Assembly (NCBI GenBank): GCA_905236615.1
Contig: CAJORC010000239.1
Location: 1-6,765, forward strand
DNA from: an uncultured Lachnospiraceae bacterium
Lineage (GTDB): Bacteria > Bacillota > Clostridia > Lachnospirales > Lachnospiraceae
Direction: 5' to 3'
Length of the DNA: 6,765 nucleotides
In this document: positions 1 to 4,440 of the stretch, piece by piece
Numbering within the stretch: position 1 is the first letter of the stretch
Layout of the letters: every line of letters starts with the position of its first letter
The notes under the pieces: generated by a model
Seen by the model: the letters and a program-made list of their open reading frames with translations, nothing else
The model's database searches: none
What the model was told of the DNA's origin: nothing
Made by a program: the position numbers and the translations under genes

Positions 1-232
1 TGACTTTTCAGCAATTTCTCCCATAGTAGCTTGGAACTCCGAGTGCCTTAAGGCTCGGTGAAACTGCAAGGCATATGGTTTTATCCGTTCTGCTGTCATC
101 CGCCACAAGCAGATATGTAGTAAGCGGGTTCAGTCCCCTTGCCATACATTCGACCGAGGCATAGAATGATTTCATATCAATAGCTATGTAAGCACGGGAA
201 TCGCAGGGAACAAATTTTTTTTCGTCGTACAT
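1..232 (-). pseudogene. Y-family (UmuC/DinB-like) DNA polymerase, 5' fragment with internal deletion and frameshift
   Basis: Starts at ATG 230-232 with a weak GGTGG ribosome site just upstream. The product reads as the N terminus of a Firmicute UmuC-like error-prone polymerase: IDMKSFYASVE at residues 18-28, with D19 as the expected first metal ligand and F23-Y24 at the steric-gate position, then KTICLAVSPS at 51-60. Homology stops at about residue 68 (LGVPS) and the frame hits TGA at positions 8-10 after 74 residues. Intact relatives exceed 400 residues. In the +1 frame the same DNA, 25 down to 1, reads TMGEIAEKS. I recognise this as resembling the TMGxIA segment found much further along in intact family members. 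The simplest reading is an internal deletion of roughly 150 or more residues that also shifted the frame, removing the second catalytic acidic pair. The family call is good; the deletion model rests on memory of the family and on the window edge. Confidence 0.72.
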
Positions 233-243
233 CTACCACCTTG

Positions 244-276
244 ACTTGAATGCGGAATTTACTTCCGCATTCAAGT
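244..276. repeat. Perfect 14-bp inverted repeat with 5-nt loop in a divergent intergenic region
   Basis: The left arm ACTTGAATGCGGAA (244-257) is exactly complementary to 263-276, with TTTAC between. It lies 11 nt upstream of the polymerase start and 75 nt upstream of the lipoprotein gene, so it could be an operator serving either divergent gene, or a hairpin left from an older transcript. No T-run follows on either strand, which argues against a rho-independent terminator. It does not resemble the Firmicute LexA box. The rest of 233-351 holds only weak AT-rich inverted repeats (about 305-322 and 323-338) and the ribosome site AGGAG at 341-345. Confidence 0.6.
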
Positions 277-351
277 AGGTAATACAGAGTATAAATGGAC
301 ATCCGACAGTATTATGTCAGATAATAACTGAGGTTATTAGAGGAGACAAGA

Positions 352-678
352 ATGACTAATTGTAGGAAAAGAATAAAGCTCATTTCGCTATTATTGACAA
401 TATCCGTTTGCACGATAGGCTGCAACAATAAGAAAAATGATTTTTCAAATGTTTATACGACGGATGCTATTGAAACAACAGATTTTATAGTGGAAGAATC
501 TGCGGGAAAGGCTGAAATAGCTAAGGAAGAGGAACATTTTTATCGTAAGCTTGTCAATGGAGATGATGTAAATTTACTGATAGTCGGAGATTCCATAGGC
601 CTAGGTTCGGGTGCTTCTGAGAGTGAATATAAATGGGCAGAACGTCTATGTAAGTATTTGAAGGAAGGAAATGATTGA
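352..678 (+). CDS. Truncated exported SGNH/GDSL hydrolase (N-terminal fragment, probable lipoprotein)
   Basis: ATG 352 is preceded by AGGAG at 341-345 with 6-nt spacing. The 108-residue product begins with a basic segment (RKRIK) and a hydrophobic stretch at 10-23 ending in G23-C24, followed by a polar NNKKND linker. This looks like a lipoprotein signal, although T at -3 of the cysteine is a poor lipobox match. After an acidic linker comes VNLLIVGDSIGLGSGAS (73-89), the block I nucleophile motif of SGNH/GDSL hydrolases with S81 as candidate nucleophile, then KWAERLCKYLKE. The frame ends at TGA 676-678. Blocks II, III and V, with the oxyanion Gly/Asn and the catalytic Asp-His, are absent; such enzymes usually need about 180 or more further residues. 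It is therefore probably a non-functional remnant. The family call is fairly safe; the substrate (an ester, perhaps on polysaccharide) is unknown. Confidence 0.7.
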   Translation: MTNCRKRIKLISLLLTISVCTIGCNNKKNDFSNVYTTDAIETTDFIVEESAGKAEIAKEEEHFYRKLVNGDDVNLLIVGDSIGLGSGASESEYKWAERLCKYLKEGND

Positions 679-760
679 AAGCCTCTGCAGCGACATGTTT
701 GCAAAAACGGTCGTTGCTCCTAAATTTTCATGGTGGGTGTCCTATGATTATATTTCTTAA
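671..760 (+). other. Short out-of-frame ORF (29 aa) overlapping the hydrolase fragment, possible gene remnant
   Basis: ATG 671 to TAA 758-760, in the +1 frame relative to the truncated hydrolase, preceded by AAGGAAGGAA. The product contains FAKTVVAPKFSWWVSYDY, which has a plausible protein-like composition, but I recognise no family. It could be the C-terminal tail of a deleted gene fused here when the hydrolase was truncated, or chance. It ends directly against the stop codon of the convergent thioredoxin-like gene at 761, leaving no intergenic space and no obvious terminator for either gene. Confidence 0.2.
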
Positions 761-1117
761 TTATAAAATATTCTTAAGCAGCTTTACCAGATCATTGGAT
801 TTCAATACCTTTCCCATAGAAACAACCCTATTATTTACAACGATAGCAGGCATAGACATAACGCCATAAGCCATTACTTTCTCCATATCTGTGATGTACT
901 CAACTTCTATACCAAGCCCCAGTTCCTTTACAGCTTCAACGGCATTCTCATACAACTCGTGACAGGACTTGCATCCGGCACCCAGTACCTTAACGTTGGC
1001 AATCCCCCCTTTAATTCCATTACCGTAATTTGTCGTTTCAGATCCGGTCGCAGAACCACAGCAAGAGGGCGCCTGTTTTTCCTCCGCATTTTTCTTTCCA
1101 AAATTGAACAGTGCCAT
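761..1117 (-). CDS. Thioredoxin-like small redox-active disulfide protein (TM0996/MTH895 type)
   Basis: 118 residues, ATG 1115-1117, GGAGG at 1127-1131 with 9-nt spacing. The domain at about 39-118 has the order of the small archaeal/clostridial glutaredoxin-like proteins: a first beta strand (IANVKVLGAG), the active site C49-K-S-C52, a helix (YENAVEAVKELG), a strand (IEVEYITD), then MSMPAIVVN with cis-proline P90. The N-terminal 38 residues form a low-complexity linker with an extra C19-C20 pair, typical of operon-borne members of this family. No signal peptide, so cytoplasmic. It is the last gene of the ars-type operon, 26 nt after the ferredoxin. A role in thiol-disulfide exchange with the permease or with the metalloid is inferred from context. 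No clear rho-independent terminator follows. Confidence 0.88.
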   Translation of the reverse strand: MALFNFGKKNAEEKQAPSCCGSATGSETTNYGNGIKGGIANVKVLGAGCKSCHELYENAVEAVKELGLGIEVEYITDMEKVMAYGVMSMPAIVVNNRVVSMGKVLKSNDLVKLLKNIL

Positions 1118-1143
1118 AATGAATTACCTCCAAAATTTTTATT

Positions 1144-1434
1144 TTATTCGCATTTTCCTCCACCACAGCAACATCCGGAGCCGGTACTCTTTCCTTCCCC
1201 GTCTTTCTTATTTGCCGGTGGAACCCATCCTGTATCATCACCAACATATGTAATTGCTCCTACAGGGCAGTTATTACCACACTTGTGACAGTGATCAACA
1301 CAGCCATCCGGATTTATTACAACGGGTGACGGAATCTTTTCCACGTCATATACAGCGTGCGGGCAATTACTGGCACATGTGCCACACTCGATACAGGTAA
1401 GAATATCTACTACAGGATACCAAAGCTTTGCCAT
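1144..1434 (-). CDS. 2[4Fe-4S] ferredoxin-like protein with cysteine-rich C-terminal tail
   Basis: 96 residues, ATG 1432-1434, GGAGG at 1444-1448 with 9-nt spacing. Two cluster-binding motifs are visible: C14-x2-C17-x2-C20-x3-C24-P and C45-x3-C49-x2-C52-x3-C56-P. The second has the x3 first gap seen in variant bacterial ferredoxins, where the classical gap is x2. It most likely carries electrons in the cytoplasm. After the domain come a GWVPP segment and a Gly/Ser/Lys linker ending in C88-C89-C90-GGGK-C95-E, a tail not needed for the clusters and a candidate metal(loid)-binding site. It sits 29 nt after the permease 3' half and 26 nt before the thioredoxin-like gene, in one operon. The electron donor and acceptor are unknown; the thioredoxin-like neighbour is one possible partner (inference). 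Confidence 0.9.
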   Translation of the reverse strand: MAKLWYPVVDILTCIECGTCASNCPHAVYDVEKIPSPVVINPDGCVDHCHKCGNNCPVGAITYVGDDTGWVPPANKKDGEGKSTGSGCCCGGGKCE

Positions 1435-1463
1435 TTTAATGATCCTCCATTTGTATTGTTATT

Positions 1464-2090
1464 TTAGATAAACAGATATGAAATTGAATTAAACAGATAC
1501 CCAATCAGAATTATGCCTGCGGACGCAGCAGCAATAAACGTAATGAGAAGTTTTCTCTTCATAGCCTTCGACAACATGATTATGGAAGGCAGCGATAAAG
1601 CTGTAACACTCATCATAAAGCTGATGACCGTTCCGAGCCCCGCTCCCTTAGCAAGAAGCGCTTCTGCAATCGGAATCGCACCAAAAATATCCGCATACAT
1701 AGGAATTCCCACAAGGCATGCAAGCAACACACTGTACCAGTGTTCACCACCCAGAACAGTCTGCACAATTTCCTGAGGTATTACATTATGGATCAGGGAT
1801 CCAATACCAACTCCCAGAAAGATATACGGCCACACCCGCTTTACTATCGCTGCCACTCCATCTGCAGCAATACGAAGTCTTTCCTTAAAAGTCGGCTTCT
1901 CCTCTTCTAACTCTGCAAGATGCGCATTGCGGATATAGTCAGCAACATACTGCCCCATTCCAAGTTTTTCAATAATTGTTCCACCACTAACAGCTATTAT
2001 AAAGCCGGTTATCAGATATGCCACTGCTATCTTCCAACCAAACTGTGTCATAAGTACAGCCAGACTGCCGAGGTCAGCCATCGGAGACAT
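1464..2090 (-). CDS. ArsP-like permease (COG0701/DUF318), C-terminal part
   Basis: 208 residues from ATG 2088-2090. That ATG overlaps the stop codon of the upstream half (TAATG), and it has no Shine-Dalgarno site of its own. It begins SPMADLGSLAVL, which continues the family sequence exactly where the upstream half stops. Hydrophobic segments fall near 20-40, 87-104, 119-141, 153-174 and 181-200. A charged cytoplasmic loop (about 54-73, ELEEEKPTFKERLR) and the conserved-looking GIPMYADIFGAIPIAEAL (128-145) are visible. Together with the upstream part the length is about 336 residues, normal for an intact COG0701 permease. The split is therefore either a one-base loss relative to an intact ancestor or a two-cistron permease made by coupled reinitiation. 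Substrate by context: trivalent inorganic or organic arsenic; other soft metals are possible. Confidence 0.82.
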   Translation of the reverse strand: MSPMADLGSLAVLMTQFGWKIAVAYLITGFIIAVSGGTIIEKLGMGQYVADYIRNAHLAELEEEKPTFKERLRIAADGVAAIVKRVWPYIFLGVGIGSLIHNVIPQEIVQTVLGGEHWYSVLLACLVGIPMYADIFGAIPIAEALLAKGAGLGTVISFMMSVTALSLPSIIMLSKAMKRKLLITFIAAASAGIILIGYLFNSISYLFI

Positions 2091-2476
2091 TATAGGAAGC
2101 TGAGTGTTACTCCTATTGGAAGACCTGCGCTGCAGAATCCGATAAAGAGCGGAATACTTGAACAGGAACAGAATGGAGTCAAAATACCCAAAATCGCTCC
2201 CATTGCCTTTCCGGGAAATCCTTTTATACCGCCTAAGATTCTTCTTGTACGCTGCGGCGGAAAGTAACTCTGTATGTAACTGATGATAAAAATCAGTACT
2301 GACAGCAAAAAGAATATCTTAATACTGTCATAAATAAAGAACTGCAGCGCTGAATACAGCTTCGTTTCCGGTTCCATTCCCAAAATCTTCAGGATATTTC
2401 CAATAAGAGTATTCAACCATCGAAGGCCAAGCACCTGCTTTTGAAAAAAATCCCATACATTCAAAACATTTTGCAT
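2090..2476 (-). CDS. ArsP-like permease (COG0701/DUF318), N-terminal part with CSC motif
   Basis: 128 residues, ATG 2474-2476, with GAGG at 2485-2488 and 8-nt spacing. It has a membrane segment near 48-68 (IYDSIKIFFLLSVLIFIISY), a cytoplasmic linker with PPQRTRRILGG, and a second membrane segment carrying TPFCSCSSIPLF (100-111). This cysteine motif is the hallmark of the ArsP/YraQ permease superfamily and is thought to bind trivalent arsenicals in ArsP. The ORF stops at TAA 2090-2092 after VTLSFL. Reading back one base at CTA-TAA gives ATA ATG TCT and continues straight into the downstream half with no residue lost. It lies 84 nt downstream of arsR, with a hairpin in the gap. The family is clear; whether an active transporter results depends on the split. 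Confidence 0.83.
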   Translation of the reverse strand: MQNVLNVWDFFQKQVLGLRWLNTLIGNILKILGMEPETKLYSALQFFIYDSIKIFFLLSVLIFIISYIQSYFPPQRTRRILGGIKGFPGKAMGAILGILTPFCSCSSIPLFIGFCSAGLPIGVTLSFL

Positions 2477-2526
2477 AAAAATATCCTCATATCACATCGA
2501 TATTTATCTATGTATTAGTTCAAATA

Positions 2527-2551
2527 TATGCCGACCATATCGGTCGGCATA
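2527..2551 (-). promoter_or_regulatory. 10-bp hairpin in the arsR-permease gap (attenuator, mRNA processing site or operator)
   Basis: TATGCCGACC (2527-2536) pairs perfectly with 2542-2551 around a 5-nt loop, six of the ten pairs being G-C. In the direction of transcription it lies about 9 nt after the arsR stop codon and about 50 nt before the permease start. The downstream bases are AT-rich (ATATTTGAAC) but not a true U-run, so it would be a leaky terminator at best. Typical effects would be more regulator than permease, or stabilisation of one transcript end. A second ArsR operator is the alternative. Confidence 0.55.
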
Positions 2552-2560
2552 ACATATAGT

Positions 2561-2887
2561 TTACATTTTTTGACAACATGAAGTTTTTTGAACAGTTCCT
2601 TCTGCACCTACAGCTTCACCGCAGCTTATCAGATTCAAATAATCCTTAAACTCTCCAAATCGTTCACAGTTAATTGAATAATGATGCCACTTGCCTTCTT
2701 TGTAGGACGTAACAAGTCCGCAATCCTCCAAAACTTTCATATGGTGAGACAGGGTGGGCTGGGTTATATGCAGCTCTTCCAAAATCTTACATCCGCACTT
2801 TTCACCTGAAGTCAGCATTTCAATAATATGAAGTCTGTTCGCATCGGACATCGCTTTACATATCATCGCAACGTCTTCTTTTCTCAT
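2561..2887 (-). CDS. arsR: ArsR/SmtB-family metalloregulatory repressor with CxC sensor motif
   Basis: Chosen start is ATG 2885-2887 (108 aa) or the adjacent ATG 2888-2890, both just behind AAAGGTGG (2893-2900). A longer frame from 2932 is excluded because its ATG lies inside the promoter spacer. The product is a winged-helix repressor: AMSDANRLHIIEML (12-25), then KCGCKILEEL (30-39) with C31 and C33 placed like the ELCVCDL As(III)-binding motif of enterobacterial ArsR, recognition helix TQPTLSHHMKVLEDCGLV (42-59), and wing YKEGKWHHYSI (62-72). The C-terminal tail has TSCCQKM. It is expected to bind its own promoter as a dimer and release on metalloid binding to the cysteines. First gene of the permease-ferredoxin-thioredoxin operon. 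As(III) as effector is strongly suggested by the CxC motif but not proven; Sb(III) would fit too. Confidence 0.92.
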   Translation of the reverse strand: MRKEDVAMICKAMSDANRLHIIEMLTSGEKCGCKILEELHITQPTLSHHMKVLEDCGLVTSYKEGKWHHYSINCERFGEFKDYLNLISCGEAVGAEGTVQKTSCCQKM

Positions 2888-2920
2888 CATTTCCACCTTT
2901 ACTTTGTACTTTTGACGTAT

Positions 2921-2949
2921 ATAATAGCACACGCATAGATGCTTGTCAA
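2921..2949 (-). promoter_or_regulatory. Sigma-A-type promoter of the arsR operon
   Basis: On the minus strand TTGACA (2944-2949) and TATTAT (2921-2926) are separated by exactly 17 bp. That is a perfect -35 and a 5/6 -10. Transcription should start near 2914, giving a leader of about 25 nt to the arsR ATG. A short palindrome GCATCTATGC (2933-2942) sits in the spacer, and TTGAC near the -35 is mirrored by GTCAA near 2912-2916. Either could be part of the ArsR operator; neither is long enough to be convincing. The promoter begins only 12 bp after the stop codon of the acetyltransferase gene. Confidence 0.85.
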
Positions 2950-2960
2950 TGTATCATATT

Positions 2961-3587
2961 TTAAAAAATCTGTCCCGGCAGCTTCAGCTTTTCCTTTGCC
3001 GGAAAGTCTTTATCGAACTCATCAACATCTTCATCACTAACATAATATCCCTTTGGCGTCTGATACACCCCTGTGACACCATCCAGATATCCGGGGATGA
3101 GTTCCTTACACAAAAAGAATGATGCATCCGCGTCTTCCGGCAGGTCATGATACCGTATGCCAAAATTGCCGGCATATTCAAAGCCACTCTTCCCATAAAA
3201 ATCAATATTGCCTTCAAAAAGAACTGCTCCAAAGCCCATCTTCCCGGCCTTTTCAAGGGAATAATCTAATATTGCCTTTCCATATCCCTTTCGCTTAAGC
3301 TCTGGAATTATACCTATCGGACCCATAGTGAGTACATCTATCACTCTCCCATCATCAGCTTCGATGATGGTTTTCATGAACATATTCTGACCGATAAGTC
3401 TGCCATCCTTTTCCATAACAAAATCCAATTCAGGAATAAATGCCGGATCATCTCTTAATACATGTATCACATAATGCTCTGTACATCCCGGACGATAAAC
3501 ATTCCAAAATGACTCCCTGATAAGATTTTCCACAGCCCGATATTCTTTTTTGTCCTCTAAACGTATCCTGTAATCATTTGAATCCAT
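2961..3587 (-). CDS. GNAT-family N-acetyltransferase (COG3153/YhbS-like)
   Basis: 208 residues from ATG 3585-3587, with a perfect AGGAGG at 3597-3602 and 9-nt spacing. A TTG six codons upstream is rejected because it overlaps this ribosome site. The acetyl-CoA fold is visible: strand ELDFVMEKDGRLIGQNMF (53-70), strand VIDVLTMGPIGIIPELK (82-98) leading into the pyrophosphate-binding loop KRKGYGK (98-104), helix AILDYSLEKAGKMG, then FYGKSGFEYAG, the usual motif B. The extra C-terminal 60 or so residues (ELIPGYLDGVTGVYQTP and an acidic tail) are typical of the COG3153 subgroup. The acceptor substrate cannot be read from sequence. The ribosome site overlaps the TetR stop codon, so the two genes are co-transcribed and translationally coupled. 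A role in detoxification or resistance under TetR control is an inference. Confidence 0.88.
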   Translation of the reverse strand: MDSNDYRIRLEDKKEYRAVENLIRESFWNVYRPGCTEHYVIHVLRDDPAFIPELDFVMEKDGRLIGQNMFMKTIIEADDGRVIDVLTMGPIGIIPELKRKGYGKAILDYSLEKAGKMGFGAVLFEGNIDFYGKSGFEYAGNFGIRYHDLPEDADASFFLCKELIPGYLDGVTGVYQTPKGYYVSDEDVDEFDKDFPAKEKLKLPGQIF

Positions 3588-3601
3588 ATTTACAAACCTC
3601 C

Positions 3602-4198
3602 TCAAGCTATATATTTCCTTTCAAATTCCTTAGTCATATTTCTCAAATTCTCTTTTGTTTCATCGCTATCCGCTCCTCCATCAAACAGCTGAATTGAAAG
3701 CTGAAGCGGTGCAAAAAACTGTACTGCAAGATTCCACGCACCGAGCTTTTCGGCATCCGCATTCAGCTGACCATTATCTATCATTTCCTTAAAAAGATCC
3801 TCTGTATACTTTATCGGACCACTGACCAGTACGTCCTGATACAGCTTCGTCATTTCAGGTGACTTAAACTGTTCTATAGCTATCATTCTTCGAAAGAGCT
3901 TCGCAAAATTATTCTCTGTCCAAAATACATACTGTTCATTTACAAACTCACAGAAATCAGTAAGTTTAGCAGCTTTGTAGGCCTGCTCATCTTCTTTGTA
4001 TTCTTTTACCGGAACATTATTGTCCTTTGCCTGCTTCTCATCCAGTTCAAACATTTTGGAAATTATCGCATCAAAAATAGCCTGTTTGTTCTCAAAATGA
4101 CGATACAAAGCTCCCTTTGTTATCCCGATCTTTGAAGCAATCATGCTTGTAGATACCGCCTCAAAGCCTTTTTCAGAAAATAGTTCCAGCGATGTCAA
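3602..4198 (-). CDS. TetR/AcrR-family transcriptional regulator, 5' end abnormal
   Basis: From TTG 4196-4198 the frame gives 198 residues ending at TGA 3602-3604, which overlaps the AGGAGG of the acetyltransferase. The DNA-binding domain is clear: LELFSEKGFEAVSTSMIASKIGITKGALYRHFENKQAIFDAII, with recognition helix near 26-34. The rest is a helical ligand-binding domain without a recognisable effector pocket; WTENNFAKLFRRMIAIEQF is typical of TetR members in this order. The start is odd. There is no ATG and no Shine-Dalgarno site. The open frame extends only 7 codons further upstream (QKSKRPL) to an in-frame TGA at 4220-4222. Starting at TTG would cut into helix 1, which in the family normally has about 8-12 residues before LELF. 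The 5' end was probably lost, perhaps with the hairpin-rich DNA upstream. The family is certain; function is doubtful. Confidence 0.82.
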   Translation of the reverse strand: MTSLELFSEKGFEAVSTSMIASKIGITKGALYRHFENKQAIFDAIISKMFELDEKQAKDNNVPVKEYKEDEQAYKAAKLTDFCEFVNEQYVFWTENNFAKLFRRMIAIEQFKSPEMTKLYQDVLVSGPIKYTEDLFKEMIDNGQLNADAEKLGAWNLAVQFFAPLQLSIQLFDGGADSDETKENLRNMTKEFERKYIA

Positions 4199-4223
4199 TA
4201 AAGGTCGTTTACTTTTTTGTCAA
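4197..4223 (-). promoter_or_regulatory. Possible displaced promoter/operator of the tetR gene
   Basis: On the minus strand a perfect TTGACA (4218-4223) is followed after 17 bp by TATTGA, a poor -10 that already includes the putative TTG start. Between them lies AGTAAA-CGACC-TTTATT (4197-4213), an imperfect inverted repeat with five of six arm positions paired, of the size a TetR dimer could use. A promoter whose -10 is inside the reading frame would give a leaderless or 5'-truncated message. The arrangement is better explained by loss of DNA between operator and start codon than by a working promoter. Speculative. Confidence 0.35.
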
Positions 4224-4230
4224 GTTCAAA

Positions 4231-4440
4231 ATCTATAGGTTACTGAATTTCATCAGAAATTCAGCAACCGTATTGGACCAGGTCTTGCCGTTAGGCAAGG
4301 GCGTGTCTGGCGAATTTGGTCATAAGGGGTACCACCGTTAGGTGGGGGATTCCTTATGACGCTTTTAAGCCAGATTTCCGAATGCATTTTCCGATTTTGC
4401 ATTCGGAAAGTCATAAAAAAATAAGACTTCAATTTATTTT
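4231..4440. repeat. Hairpin-dense intergenic element between merR and tetR
   Basis: This stretch carries at least four stem-loops. (1) 4239-4250 pairs with 4257-4268, 12 bp with one G-U type position. (2) CTTGCC 4284-4289 pairs with 4294-4299 around GTTA. (3) A nested structure: TCTGGC 4306-4311 with 4369-4374, then GTCATAAGG 4319-4327 with CCTTATGAC 4352-4360, then CCACC 4332-4336 with GGTGG 4341-4345, again around GTTA. (4) TTTCCGAATGCA 4375-4386 with 4398-4409, 12 bp. Hairpins 2 and 3 share CCGTTAGG while their outer stems differ. No ORF, no T-run behind any stem, and no clear terminal inverted repeat or target duplication. Candidates are a palindromic intergenic repeat family (REP/MITE-like), a structured RNA, or a compound end of the merR transcript. 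Confidence 0.6.

Noticed and set aside
959..1288. Plus-strand ORF of 109 aa over the ferredoxin and thioredoxin genes
   Set aside because: It is antisense to two clear genes, has low-complexity Pro/Ser/Phe composition and no ribosome site; the same holds for the other antisense ORFs at 1513-1776, 1920-2267 and 5075-5317.
2080..2105. Canonical -1 programmed frameshift site in the permease
   Set aside because: The junction TTCCTATAATG has no X-XXY-YYZ slippery heptamer, and I saw no strong downstream stem; TAATG reinitiation or a simple deletion is more likely.
2888..2932. Longer ArsR (123 aa) starting at the ATG at 2930-2932
   Set aside because: That codon lies inside the spacer of the TTGACA-17-TATTAT promoter, upstream of the expected transcript start; the ATG pair at 2885-2890 has the ribosome site.
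3588..3605. TTG start six codons upstream for the acetyltransferase
   Set aside because: TTG AGG AGG is itself the Shine-Dalgarno sequence for ATG 3585-3587.
4375..4420. Rho-independent terminator of the merR gene
   Set aside because: The 12-bp stem has a long 11-nt loop, and on the minus strand it is followed by ATCTGGCTTAAAAG rather than a U-run.
4231..4440. CRISPR array
   Set aside because: The repeats here are inverted and nested with unequal sizes, with no regular direct repeat-spacer periodicity and no cas genes.
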